From NCBI GenBank assembly GCA_008729055.1, contig SDUX01000010.1, positions 2,929,090 through 2,993,089 on the forward strand: a stretch of DNA of 64,000 nt. The letters are read 5' to 3'. Under the pieces are notes generated by a model. That model had not been told where the DNA came from, searched no databases, and saw nothing but the letters and a program-made list of their open reading frames with translations. The position numbers and the translations under genes are program-made. Below are positions 10,937 through 21,699 of the stretch, in pieces. Position 1 is the stretch's first letter; every line of letters starts with the position of its first letter. Origin of the DNA: Pyropia haitanensis. Taxonomy: Eukaryota > Rhodophyta > Bangiophyceae > Bangiales > Bangiaceae.

Positions 10937-11522
10937 TGTCACGGTGGCCGCCCTCCCCCCCCCCCCCCAGCGGCTGCCGGCACCCCCCCCCCCCCCCCCC
11001 CCACCTTTGCCGGCACCCCCCCCCAGCGACGCTCCCCCCCCCCCTCCCCCTCACCTACCAAGACACCTTCACACCCTCCCCCAACGGCGGCGGTGGCCTC
11101 CGCCGCACCGTCACGCCCGGCGCGGCGGTCATTGCGCACTACCGCGTCGTCGACGGCCGCACCGGCCGGCCGCTGGTCGACACGCGCGCCGCCGGCGCGC
11201 CGCGGTCGTTTGTCGCGGCCGGCGGTGTGGGCGGCGCCGCGGCCGCCGCCGCGGCGGCGGTGGTGGCGGCGGCGGCGTCGGCGGCGGCGGTGGGGTCTGC
11301 CGGTAACGGCGGGGGGGGTGGCGCTGGCGCCGGTGCTGTGGTGCCGCCTGGCGTCGCGTGGGGGGTGGTCGGCATGCGCACGGGCGGGCGGCGGCTGCTG
11401 TACGGGACGGCCGAGGCGGTGGGGGTGACGGCGGCGGCCGCCGCTGATGGGGGGGGGGGGGGGTGTGGGTGGAGGTGGCGGTGCTCAAGGTGGGCGCGCC
11501 GCCGTCGTCGGCGCCGCCCTAG
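10671..11522 (+). CDS. FKBP-type peptidyl-prolyl isomerase, probably plastid lumen
   Basis: The start ATG (context gccATGg) opens an Arg/Pro/Ala-rich transit-like region (MASRAPLPPLAMAF). A twin-Arg segment (SRRAAVAATARAVALAAA) and a hydrophobic Ala run follow, as in bipartite thylakoid-lumen targeting. The FKBP domain reads TYQDTFTPSP, TPGAAVIAHYRVVDGRTGRPLVD, VPPGVAWGVVGMRTGGRRLL and VWVEVAVLKV. These match the family's VxVHYxG, F/W-pocket and GMxxGGxRR elements, with a large Gly/Ala insert where FKBPs bind the proline ring. The frame changes at poly-C runs around 10960-11050 and at poly-G 11448-11463; the stop is TAG at 11520-11522. Several FKBP active-site aromatics are not obvious, so catalytic activity is unproven. 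Confidence 0.8.
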
Positions 11523-11880
11523 GTGGGAACCGGTGTGGCGGCGTGTGGCGGGGGGGGGGGGCGGCGGGGGGGGGGGGGGGGGGGAGCGCGGCGGCGGCCC
11601 CGCGGCGGGCTGGACGACGTACTGGGAGCGGGTGGGGCGGCGGGCGCCGAGACGCCCCGCGTGGGGCGCTGCGCGCGCGCCGCCGCGGCCGCCCCGGCCG
11701 GCCGGCCGGCGTTGGGCGCTCGCCACGCCCGTTTTTCAGTCCTACCCCGCTGGGCGTGGCGGTGGGGAGCGGCGGCGGCGACCCGCCGCCGCCGCCCGCG
11801 TCCGCCCGACGCGGCCGTCGCGGTCACCAGCGGCGACGCGGCGGCCTGCGCCGCCGCCTCCCCCCGTCCCCGTTTGGCGG
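11523..11880. other. Convergent 3' region rich in poly-G
   Basis: It lies between the FKBP stop and the MDR oxidoreductase stop. Poly-G runs sit at 11550-11584. No gene is supported. Confidence 0.45.
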
Positions 11881-12605
11881 TCACGCCCCCCCCCCGGCGC
11901 CGTCGTCGTGCCCGTCCCACACGCGGACGACGACCTTGCCGGCGGCGTGCCCCCCCTCCACCACCGCCACCGCGTCGCGCCACCCCCCCAGGCCGTCGAC
12001 GACCGCCGCCAGGAGCACCGTCAGCGCCCCCTCCGCCACCCACCCCAGCAGCCGCCCCGTCGCCGCACCGTCCGCGGCGACCACGTGCGGCGCCCAGCCG
12101 ACGCCCGCCGCCCACGCGCGGAGCGTCGTTGGCGCCGCGCGGGCGGCGAGGTACGGCGGCGCCCACGCGGGCGGGGCGCCCCGCGGGAACCAGTGCGCCG
12201 CGGCCGCCGCCGACACCGGCCCATTGACCGAGATTTGTTGGGGGCGGTCCGCGGCGGCGGCGGCCGCCGCGGCCGCCGCGGCGGCGTCCCGGCGGCGGCG
12301 GCGGCGGAGGGCGCCAAAGAGGCCGGGCACGCCGTCGCCGACAAAGTCCGCGGCGGCGTCGACGCGGCCGCCGCCACCGGCGGTGGTGGTGGTGAGCGCC
12401 GTGGCAACGGCCGCGGCGGCGCCCGCCGGGACGGTCTCGGTCGCGCCGAGGCGGCCGGCGGTGCCGGCCTTGGCCGCCGCCACCGACACGGCCACCCGCG
12501 GCACGCGGCCGACGCGGGCGGCGAGCTGGATGGCAAACGAGCCGACGCCGCCGACGCCGCCGTGCAGGAGCACCGACGCTGGCGGCGGCGTGCCGTCGCC
12601 GCCGC

Positions 12606-12666
<61 letters not shown>

Positions 12667-13240
12667 CGGCGTGTCGCCATCGCGGTCGCGGGCGGTACCG
12701 CCGTGGCCGGTCCCCCCCCCACCCGGCGGGCACGCCACGCCCAGCCGCCGGAGCACCTGCAGCGCGGTCAAGCCCGCCAGCGGCACCGCCGCGGCCGTGA
12801 CCGGCGACACCCCCGGCGGGATGCGCGCGACGCACCGCCCCGGCACGGCAACGTACTCGGCGAGCGCCCCCCCCCGGGGGACCATGCCCGCCACCCACGC
12901 GCCCACCCCCAGCGCCGGGTCCGCGTCGGTCGACGCGACGACCCGGCCGGCAACGTCAAACGCCGGCACTTCGGGGGTGGGCCACCGCGGGAGTGGCAGG
13001 CCCGCGGTGCCGCGGCAGCGCTTGACGTCCACGGGGTTGAGGCCGACCGCCGCGACGCGGAGGAGGAGGGTGGGGGGGGTGTCCACGTGGGCCGTCGCTG
13101 CTGCCGCCGCCGCCGCCGGGGGGGGGGGGGGGGCGCGCCGGCGGTGGGGGGGGGGGGGGGAGCGTCGGCGTGGGGACCGCCTCTGCGAGGGAGAGGACGT
13201 CTGCCGGCGCGCCGTGGCGGGTGTACACGACCGCCGCCAT
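11881..13240 (-). CDS. MDR-family NAD(P)H-dependent oxidoreductase (quinone-oxidoreductase-like)
   Basis: This is a zinc-independent medium-chain dehydrogenase/reductase. The start, MAAVVYTRHGAPADVLSL at 13240, is typical of quinone oxidoreductases. After a frame change in the poly-C/G tract at 13114-13160 come LLRVAAVGLNPVDVKRC, VPAFDVAGRVVAST, GVGAWVAGMVPRGGALAEYV, VPLAGLTALQVLRRL, the cofactor loop LLHGGVGGVGSFAIQLA, and a C-terminal GGHAAGKVVVRV. The last element is a family hallmark (usually GHxxGKxV). Structural and catalytic zinc ligands are absent, as expected for the quinone-reductase branch. A polyglycine insert (12590-12665) sits before the Rossmann fold. The substrate cannot be read from the sequence. 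The stop is TGA at 11883-11881. Confidence 0.85.
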
Positions 13241-14029
13241 GGTGGGGGGGGGGGGGGGGGGGGGAAGGGCGGGTACGCCCGGGGCGTCTGCCATGGTGGC
13301 CGGCGGCGGTCCCGGGCGTGGGCGGCGACGTTTGGGGAGGGGGGTGGGGGCAGCGCCGGCGGGCAGCAGGGCAGGCTGGCAGGCAGGCAGGACGGCAAAG
13401 CCGGCGGATGGGAGGGCGGCGGCGTCGACGGTCGGTCGGATGGCGTGCCAGCGCTGCCGTGACGGCCGCGCGCCGCGCTTTATGTGCTCCCTGCCGCTGA
13501 TGCGTCGGCCGTTGCGGGGGTGTGGGGGACGCGGCTGCGGGATGGGGCGAGGAGGGAGCGCTGTGCCGTGGGTGGGGTTGGGTGAACAAGATGGCAGTGC
13601 AGGCGGGCCGCTGGTTGGCCAACGACGCTCCATCGGCCGGCCACTCAGCTGCGCGGATGCCGGTGTGTCAGCCGCTTCCATACGCGCCTTGTCATCATGT
13701 GGCCGCCCCCCCCCCCCTTCCCCTTGGTTTGAGTCGCACAATTCCACGACTTTAAGAAGAGTTCGCTGGAAAAAGGGGTCCACAAACAGACCGTCACGCG
13801 GCACGCGACCTGCAAAAAAGGCTCGAAAACAGCTGGCTGCTGACGGCCTCGTGGTCGAGGACCACAGCGCTGGGCAGGCGCGGCGGGCGGCGTGCGCCCG
13901 CCCTACCGCCCTCCCCCTGGCCTTTCTTCCTCGCACCTCGCCCCCGCCACAACCCCACCTCGTCTACCTCGCCCCACACTCTCCTGCACACCCACACGCC
14001 CTGCAGGTGGCAGCTCGTCTGTTGTGTCA
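13241..14029. promoter_or_regulatory. Bidirectional promoter region, MDR (-) and OS-9 (+)
   Basis: No supported gene. The centre (13735-13790) is less GC-rich, and the 100 bases before the OS-9 start are C/T-rich. Confidence 0.4.
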
Positions 14030-16024
14030 ATGGCGGCTACTCCCCCCCCCCGTCGGCGGCGGCGGCCGCCGATGCGGGCGGTCACCACCGCCGCGGCTGC
14101 CGCCGCGGCGGCGGCGGCGGCGGCGGCGACGGCGGCGGTCACCCTCCTCGCGGTCCCCGCCCCCACGCCCGCCGGCGCGCTGCAGGTGATCGTCTCGGCC
14201 GGGGTCCCGCCCTTCCCCTCCCCCGGCCCCCAGTACACGCTCGCGCTCCCCCCCACGGGCGGCGCCGCCCCGCCCGGCGGGCGCCCGCTCGCCGACGCGG
14301 ACGAGGCGGTGGCGGTCGGCCTGACCACCCCGTCGGGCCAGCGCCTGGCGTGTGGGGTGCCCGTCGCGCGCCCGCCGGGGGGGAGGCCGCCGCCGCCGCC
14401 GCGCGGCGCGCGCGGGCGGCCGCCCGGGGGGACCTCTTTGACGGGATTGAGACGCTGCTGTCGGCGTACGAGGGCTTGTGCTTTTTGCGGGTACGGTTTT
14501 TGTGGTGGGGGTGGGTCGGGGGGCGACGTGCGTGGGCGGGGATGGCTTGGCGATGGCCATTGCGGGATGGGAGGGGGGGGGAGGTGATGGTGGGTGTAGG
14601 AGCGCTGGCCAGCGGGTTGCCCATGGTCGGTGCGTGCGGCAGTGTGTGCTGGCGCCGTTGTGGGTTTCGCGGGGTGGCCGTCTTTCACGTTGGCGCGCTC
14701 CTGTTGCCTGTTATTGGCACGTACGTCGCGCTAACCACCACGCGTGTGTCCCGCCTGCGTGTTCTTTTGTTTGACGCCTGCCTGGCACCTGGTCTGCCGT
14801 GCTGGCCAACGCAGCTGGAAGGATGGTGGACGTACGAGTTTTGCTACGGCTCCAGCGTCATCCAGCGGCACATCCCGCGGGATGGTGAAGAGGAGAGCGC
14901 GTACACGCTGGGCTTGGCGCAGCCGCCGTCGCGCGGGGGGCGCGGCTCGTCGGGGTCGGCAGCGGGCGGCGGCGGCGGCGGCGCCGGTGCGGCAGCGGCT
15001 GGGGCGCGGTTGGGGTCCGCGGGTGGTGGTTTGGGGGGGTCCTCCACCTCGCACGGCGGGGGGGGAGGTGATGATGGCGCCAGCGCGGGGCAGGGGAGCG
15101 GTGGCTCCGCCGAGGGGACGCCGGCACCAGGTATGCTCGGCGCTTGCCCCTGTGTCACTAGCTCTTTTGGGGGTGCTGTACTCCTTGGTCTCTGCCGCGC
15201 GGGGGGGGGGGCGCGAACGCTGCCGCCATGGCGGCCGCCGCGACCTGGCCAGGAAGACGCTGTTGCATGTGGGGCGGTGTCGGTTGCCTGGTCACCTCTG
15301 CCTTTGTTCACGGCAGCCTGTTCTGACTCTTTTCGTTCTTCTCCTCTCCTTTTCCCCTGTTCTTTTTTTGCGCCCCCGCAGGTGCCTCCCCCCCCCCCCG
15401 CACGCAGACGGCCCCCCCCTACGTGCAGGTGTATACCAACGGCACGCCGTGCGACCTGAGCGACGGCAGCCCCCGGCGCGTCACCATCCGGTACCTGTGC
15501 TCCACCGCCCTGCACGGCCCGCTGGCGACGCGCCTCACCCCCCCGGGGAGGGCACCGCCTCGTCAGGCGGCGGCGGCACCAGCGGCACCGGCACCCGCAG
15601 CGGCGGTGGCGGTAGCGGTGGTGGTGGGAGTGGGGGTGGGGGTGGGCGCGGTGGCACGCCGAGCACGCGCGAGGGCGCGCCCCCGACCGGCCCCGTGACG
15701 GCGCACTACATCGCGGCGATCCGGGAGCCCGCGTCGTGCGTGTACGAGCTGGACTTTGTCAACGACGCGGTGTGCGCGCACGAGGCGTACGCGCAGGAGG
15801 ACACGGGGGGGGTGGGCAAGACCGTCTGGTGCACGCTCGAAGACGAGGGGGAGGAGACGGCGGAGGAGACGGCGGCGAGCGGGGGGGTGGGGGGGGGGTG
15901 GGGGGGGCGGGGGCGGGGGGGGGCGCCGGCCGGCCGCTCCGGTCTGGGCGCCGCCGTGGGGGCTGGGCGCGGCTTCCGCGGCTTTGGTGGCGGCCGCATG
16001 GGCCGCGCGAGCATCCTCTTTTAA
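14030..16024 (+). CDS. OS9: OS-9/Yos9-type ER lectin with MRH domain, three exons
   Basis: OS-9 proteins sit in the ER lumen and read trimmed mannose glycans on misfolded glycoproteins for ERAD. The start MAATPPPRRRRR is followed by a hydrophobic Ala segment (signal-peptide-like). The MRH domain is spread over exons: EGLCFLR / LEGWWTYEFCYGSSVIQRH, YVQVYTNGTPCDLSDG, RRVTIRYLC and IREPASCVYELDF. The Q, R, E and Y of the mannose site are all present. Introns are 14491-14814 (GTACGG/GCAG, phase 0) and 15131-15382 (GTATGC/GCAG, phase 1). Frame slips at G/C runs (about 14378, 15390 and 15543) must be bridged. Exon 2 ends in a long Gly/Ser-rich insert, and the tail after the MRH domain is Gly/Arg-rich. 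No KDEL-like signal is seen. Confidence 0.87.
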
Positions 16025-16656
16025 AGGAGCGGCGCTGGCGAGGACGGGTGGCGAAGCGAGGGGGGGGGGGGGGGTGTGGCCGCCAAACGGGGGGCCGCTG
16101 GTCGCCGTGGCGGCCGACCGGCGGCTGGGCGGGACGGCGGGTCACGCTGTGGTCGGCCAGTCCTGTCCCCCCGCAGCTGGGTGGCAGCGCGCCGCCACAT
16201 CCCGTCGCACGCTGCCGTGGCGGTGGCCGTCGAGTTGGTGGGCTGGGTCGGTCGCGTGCTGCTGCTGCCGACAGCACGTGGCCAGCGCCTGGGGGAGCGG
16301 GCCCCCTGCTGCGGCGGGGTGTCCCAACAGGGCCGGGTCGGTGGGGGGCGGCACGCAGAGGGGGCGTCGCTCACCTACGCTGTCGCGCTTGGTGGCCCGG
16401 GGGGGCACTGGTGCGGCCGCAGCGTCCGTGGTCCCCGTGTCGACCGCGTGTGACGCGGCCGCGCTGGTAGCAGCGCCGGCCAAGGCGCGGACGAGAAGCC
16501 TCGTGTCGCGCGTGCGTCTCTTGCCGCAGCTCCGTTGTGGTGCCCCGGCGACGGGCCCCAGCTGCCCCACGCCCACGACCAAGCCGATACGCCCCGCACC
16601 CACGCGCGGCTCTCCACAAAACGCACAAACGCACCTCCCCACTCTCTCGCCACCCT
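16025..16656. other. Convergent intergenic region
   Basis: It lies between the OS-9 stop (+) and the KDSR stop (-). Contains the 3' flanks of both; no further gene is supported. Confidence 0.45.
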
Positions 16657-16725
16657 CTACTCGCTGCTTGCCGTCGCCGCCTTCTCCCCCCCCTCCCGTC
16701 CTCCCACCTCCCCCTCTGCTGCTGC

Positions 16726-16756
<31 letters not shown>

Positions 16757-17789
16757 ACCTGCTCCCGGTGCGCCCGCCCAACCAGCCAGTGCCAGTACGC
16801 GACGTACCCCTGCGCGACAACCCGCACGACCCCCCCCCACAGCACCTCCCCCCCCAGCCCCGGCCCCATGCCCGCCGCGACCCCCCCCAGCATCGCCCCC
16901 TCCGCGCCGTACGTGACGCGCGGCGTCCCCACCGCGGCGGCGGCGAGCATCTGGGCCGCCACGTCCGCGGGCCGCCACAGCCCCCCCCCGCCGACACGGC
17001 CGCCGTCTCGGGCGGCTTGCCCACATTCTCCGCGTCAAAGCCCGGCGTCGCCGTGTCGGGCGGGAAGACGACGCTCACGTCGATGCGGTGCGGGCGGAGC
17101 TCATAGTAGAGCGCCTCGCCAAGGCCGCGGAGGCCCCACTTGGCCGCCCCGTACGCGGCCAGGCCGGGCACGCCGACGAGGCCGCCCATGGACGAGACGA
17201 GCACCAGCCGCCGCGGGTACGCGGGCGGGGGGGTCACGCCGGCCATGGCCCGTGCCGCCGCGTGGGCGGTGTGGAGGGCGGTGCCGAGGTTGGTGGCGAC
17301 CATCCTGTCGAGCGTGGCGGCGTCCATCTCGATGAACCGCCGCGCCGTCGCGCCGCCCGCAACGCAAAACACCGCGTCCAGCGCGCCGTGCGCGGCGATC
17401 GCGGCGGCGACCGCGGCCGCCGCGCCATCGGGCCGCGACACGTCGGCGGCAACGCCCACCACGTGGGCGGCGTCGCCGTCACCACCGCCGCCGCCACGGG
17501 CGGCGGCGGCGCGTGCGCCGTCGTCGCGCGGGACAGCCCGGAGGTGCTCCACAGCAGCGGCAAGCCGCCCCGCGTCGCGGCCGACCACCGTCACCCGCGC
17601 GCCGAGGCCGACCGCCTCGGCGGCGGCGGCGAGCCCAATCCCAGACGTGCCGCCCGTGAGGAGCACGTGCCGGCCGGCGTAGGCCGCGGCGGTGCGCGCC
17701 GCGGTGGCGCGGCGGCCGAGGAGCACCGCCGCCGCCGCGGCGGCCGCCACCGCGGGCAGCAGCACGAGCACCAGCGTGAGGAGTTCCAT
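16657..17789 (-). CDS. KDSR: 3-ketodihydrosphingosine reductase (SDR family)
   Basis: KDSR/TSC10 reduces 3-ketosphinganine to sphinganine with NADPH at the ER membrane, in sphingolipid synthesis. The start MELLTLVLVLLPAVAAAA is a membrane anchor. SDR motifs follow: the cofactor loop LLTGGTSGIGLA, AGGATARRF, a catalytic Ser in LVLVSSMGG and YGAAK for Tyr-x3-Lys. The segment FPPDTATPGFDAENVGKPPET is diagnostic for this subfamily (up to one residue of spread). A frame change in the poly-C run at 16983-16991 (plus strand) joins ETAAVSAGG to the C-terminal part, DVAAQMLAAAAVGTP and VVRVVAQGYVAYWHWLVG, a hydrophobic membrane-associated segment. The length is about 377 residues. TAA/TAG/TGA boundaries beyond the Ala run are as given. 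Confidence 0.87.
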
Positions 17790-18480
17790 CGGCTGGGGTG
17801 GCGTGGCGTGGGGCGGAGGGGGGGGAGGGAGGGGGGTGGCCAGAGGCCGAACAAGGCGCCACGCTAGGGCAGCAGAGCAAGGCCGCCGCGGTCGCAAGGG
17901 GAAGAAGAAAGGCGCGGCAGCGCGACGGGATCAGGGTGCACGGGGTTGGGCAGGGGCCGACACGTGGCTGATCCCCCCTCCCAAGACGCCAAAATCGCGG
18001 CCGCCTGGTCCCACACGGGATGCCACCTCCCACCCAACTGTAGGCCAGCTGGGCGTGCAGATGGGTGGGGTCCATAGCGTCGCTGCGGCGGTGGGGAGGA
18101 CGCCCACATCTCGTCGCATGGCGGTGGGGTGGGTGGGTGCCCGCGGGAAGACTCGCCACGTCCGCGGCTGGCGGCCCACCCCCGGCACGGCGTCGCGCCG
18201 CACGCCGCGCCGCCGCGGCGTCGCGCCGCTCGGCCGACGGTCGACCTCCCGCCCGAAAAGGGGCTGGGAAGGAAACCTCAGCCCGTCCAAGACGATGCCT
18301 CGCCCGGGTGTCTCCCCAACAGTCGCGGGTGGTGCCGACAATGGCGTCGGCCGCCCCAGCCGGCTGCCCCACCCGCAATCACCGCCGCCCCGAAAGCCGC
18401 CCCACCCAGCGCCGGCGCCGCGCAGCCGCACCTCCCCCCCACCCCACCACCACCACCACGGCCTTGCCCAGACACAGCCG
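17790..18480 (-). other. Intergenic, KDSR upstream region and bZIP-A 3' flank
   Basis: It lies between two genes on the same strand. No supported gene. Confidence 0.4.
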
Positions 18481-20279
18481 CTACCGCGGCGCCAGTGGCC
18501 ACGCAGCCGCCGTCTCGGCCGCCGCCGCGCGCGCCGCGTCGGCGCGCGCCTTGCGCTTGGCGTTGCTCCGCCGCGCGGCCTCGCGGTTGCGGAGCACCCG
18601 CGCGCGCGCGTCGGGGTCGGTGATCGCCGCCAGCTCCACCCGCGACCGCTTGCCGCTGCGCCCGTCGGCGGGTGGGCGCAGCGCGGGGGGGGGGGGGCGG
18701 GGAGGGGGGGAGCGGCGGCTGCCGCCGCGCCCGCCCCACCCGCTGCCCCTGACGGTGGCGTGGCCGCGGACGGGGGTGATACGGACAGCGGGAGGGAGGG
18801 GGGGGCCGTAGCGGCGGTGGGCGCCGGCGCAATCGGGACGGCCACACTGGCGGCGGCGGGGGCGGGCAAGGCCAGCGGCGGCGGCGGCGCGGTGGCGCCC
18901 AGCGGCGCCGCCGCCCGGGCGGTCGCCGCGTGCCGCCCGCCGCCCCCCCCCCTGCCGCGGGCGCGGGCGGCGGCCGGGCGGCCCAGCCGGAGCCCCCCCG
19001 GGTGCACCCCCCGCGCGCCGAGCGCCATAGCCCGCAGCCGCGCCACGACCGACGCGCTCGCCAGCTCCAGCCGCATGACGCTCGCGAGGACCGGGCCCTC
19101 GGCGGGCACGTCGGCCAGCACCGCCGACGTGCCGCCGCCACCTCCCCAGCCGTCACCCCTGCCGCTGCTGCCAAAGGAAGAGGAGGACGACGACGGTGCC
19201 GACAATGATGGCGGCGGCGGTGGCGGCGGTGGCGGCGCGGCGACCGTCGCGGCGCCATACGTGCCGAGCTCCCGCCCGAAAAACGAGTGTGCCGCGGCGA
19301 GCGCCGGCGGCGGCGGCCGCGCGGCGCCGAGGGCGCCACACAGCGACTCGGCGCCCCCCCCCGCCGTCCCCCTCGCCCCCACCACCCCCGCCGGCGTCAG
19401 CAGTACCGACAGGCGGCGGACGAGGAGGGGCTCCCCCCCTGCAACGGCGGGCCGACGCAACAAGGACGCGACGTACCGGAGCTCGGCATCCCCCGTCCAG
19501 CAAAAGAGGGAGAAGAGAACGTGCCCGCCATCGACGGTGGCGCCCGTGTACGCGAGCGTCCCGTCAGCGGGGCGGAGCGCCCAGCGGCCGACCAGGCCCA
19601 GCGGCGACAGGCCGTCGAGTGCGTCGCAGCCGCTCCTGCTGCCGCCACCACACCCGTGCGCCTGATCATCGTCGCCGCCGCCGCCGCCGCCGGGGCCACC
19701 ACCGAGGCCGTCATTGCCGCCGACAAACCCGCCGCTGCCGAGCGTCTCCTCACACACGGTGACGCCCAGGATGGTGGTACCGTCGTCACCCACTGCCGAC
19801 ACGGGCACGTTCATCAAGGACTTGATGGCGGCGGGCGGGCCGAGGTCCGCGTCGTCCGCCCCGTCGTCAGCCGCCCCGCCCGCGGCGCCGCCCTCGACGC
19901 CGCCACCCGCCCCACCGCCGCCACCATTACCAGCCGCCTCACCCTCCCAACCAGCCGCACCATCCCCCCCCCGCGGCCACACCACGTGGTCAAACGTGAT
20001 GGCGTCGCGGAGGCACCGCACCGCGCCGGCGGGAAACACCCCCCCGCACCCGCCGCCGCCGCCACCAGCGGCGGCCGTTGCGGCCGCCGCGGCGGCCGTG
20101 ACGGTCGGCGCAAAGGGGGCGGCCCAGGCGGCGGCGGCCGCGTCGGCGAGCCACGGGCGGAGCTCGGGGAGCGCGCCGAGCGCGGCGGCCGACAGCGCCA
20201 GCGGGGGGGCCGCCGCCGCTGCCTCCGCGTCGGGGGGGGGGGCGGACGCGACGGTGTGGGAGGCAAGGGCGGAGGACAT
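18481..20279 (-). CDS. bZIP-like protein A with unusual basic region
   Basis: The start MSSALASHTVAS is followed by a domain shared with the protein at 25699-27211: PELRPWLADAAAAAWAAPFA, AIKSLMNVPVSAVGDDGTT, ILGVTVCEE, GLVGRWALRPADGTLAY, GHVLFSLF, YVASLLRRP and SVVARLRAMALGARGVHPGG. After a frame change at poly-G 18687-18710 the end reads RSRVELAAI, ARVLRNREAARRSNAKRKAR, then about 20 Ala-rich residues and TAG. The basic region has the N-R-E-A-A-R-R-S pattern of bZIP factors, but the invariant Arg (N-x7-R) is Asn and there is no leucine zipper. The role is likely DNA-related and nuclear; this is inference. The shared N-terminal domain is not one I recognise. Confidence 0.75.
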
Positions 20280-20601
20280 GGCGGACAGGGGCGGGGAGGG
20301 GCAACGTACGAGGGGAAAAAAACACAAGAGGAGGCGGGGGGGGGGGAACGAGGGTGGGGAGCGCGGACAACACCGCGGGACACGTCCGCCGCACGGACAG
20401 AGACGAGAGACGCGGCACCCACACACGACAACACGCTGTCGCACCTGCCCGAAACTCTGAAAACGTTGGTTTTGTTGGAATCCATTCGTCCAGGCTCGTG
20501 GTATCCAGCTTACAGTGCCTGGTCGGCAGAAGAGAGTCAGGGAGGTGGCTCTCAGCTTTGCCCTTCTCTTTCTCTGTCGCCAGACGCTCTGACTGTGTTC
20601 T
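20280..20601 (-). promoter_or_regulatory. Upstream region of bZIP-like gene A
   Basis: A relatively AT-rich stretch (20440-20600) before the start at 20279. No gene or known element is recognised. Confidence 0.35.
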
Positions 20602-20850
20602 CTACCAAATTGGCCACGCCCCGAAAAGAGAGAGAGAAGGGTGGTGAACTTCCCTCTGCCGCTGGCCATCACACGGCGGTGCGGGACCGCGCAGTGGCCA
20701 GTGCGCGGCGGATGGGGTTGTCGACGGCGCCGGGGCCGCCGCGGCGGTGCCCCCTGCCGATGGACCGCAGGCAGCGGCGACAGCGTCGGGGCGGCGACAG
20801 CCGCTGCTGCCGGCCTGCCGCCGTCGCGTGCCGGGGTAACGGGGTGACGA

Positions 20851-20881
<31 letters not shown>

Positions 20882-21201
20882 GCGGCAGCAGTGGCATCCA
20901 ACCCCACCTCGACCGCGTCCACAGCTGCTCCAGGCGGCTCCGCCACCCGCAGTTCACCCCCCCCCTCCCGCCCTGCCGCACCTGTAGCCGCGGCGGCGTT
21001 GAAGGGGTCTTCGTTCTTGCCCGCCGCCGCCGCCAAGACCCAGTAGTGGGTGGCGGTGTGGGCATGCAGGGGGGGCCCCGCAACCGCCGCCGCCACCACC
21101 GCCGCAACTGCCGCCGCCACCACCGCCGCAACTGCCGCCGCCACCACCGCCGCCACCACCGCCGCCACCGCCGCCGCTACCGTCGCCGCCACAAGCCCCA
21201 T
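20602..21201 (-). CDS. Doubtful small Ala/Val-rich protein
   Basis: An open frame of 199 codons starts at ATG 21201. The first 40 residues are a hydrophobic Ala/Val repeat (AAAVAAVV units), followed by GPPLHAHTATHYWVLAAAAG and KNEDPFNAAAAT, which look protein-like. The remainder is Pro/Arg-rich and less convincing. It may end earlier through an intron (a GT-type donor follows AAAAT) or a homopolymer slip. It could be a short secreted or membrane peptide. No family is recognised, and it may not be a gene. Confidence 0.3.
21085..21190 (-). repeat. 24-bp tandem repeat (Ala/Val codons)
   Basis: Three or more copies of a 24-bp unit (plus-strand caccaccgccgcaactgccg plus four bases) encode AAAVAAVV octads. 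Confidence 0.75.
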
Positions 21202-21645
21202 GAACGGGACGGGTGAGGGCCCGTTGCGACTCGCACTGCCGCCGCCGCCGCGTGGCCGATGCCGGCCACTCCCACACAGCTCGCCAGTGGCCGCCTATAG
21301 TGAACGGGCGGAAGCGGCCAGCCGCCCTAGCCGCGCGACCGCCACCGCCGCTTCCCCCACCCCCACCGCCATCGCCACCACCCCCCGGGGCCGCGTCGAC
21401 CATGGTCAACGCGACGGCGACCGCCGCCGCCATCGCTGCGACGCTGCTGGCGCGTGTGGCGAGAGCGGCCAGCCACCCCCGCCGCTGCACGCGCTTGACC
21501 AGCATCCAAGACAAACCAACAAGCGAGCACGGCAGTCTGCACCGTTCCCACACGACGCGCGCGGACGTGAGAGCCAGACAAAAACCACAACAACGCAAGG
21601 CGCTCGCAGCGCTGCTGCCCAGCCGGTCCGGCCCGCAGCCCGCCA
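21202..21645. other. Intergenic region downstream of SF3B4
   Basis: No supported gene. It contains the 3' flank of SF3B4 and the upstream flank of the doubtful gene. Confidence 0.4.
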
Positions 21646-21650
21646 TCACT

Positions 21651-21699
<49 letters not shown>

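Noticed and set aside
11447..13462. Long plus-strand frame opposite the MDR oxidoreductase
   Set aside because: The MDR motifs on the minus strand (cofactor loop, GHxxGK-like end) are decisive; the plus frame is Pro/Ala/Arg low complexity.
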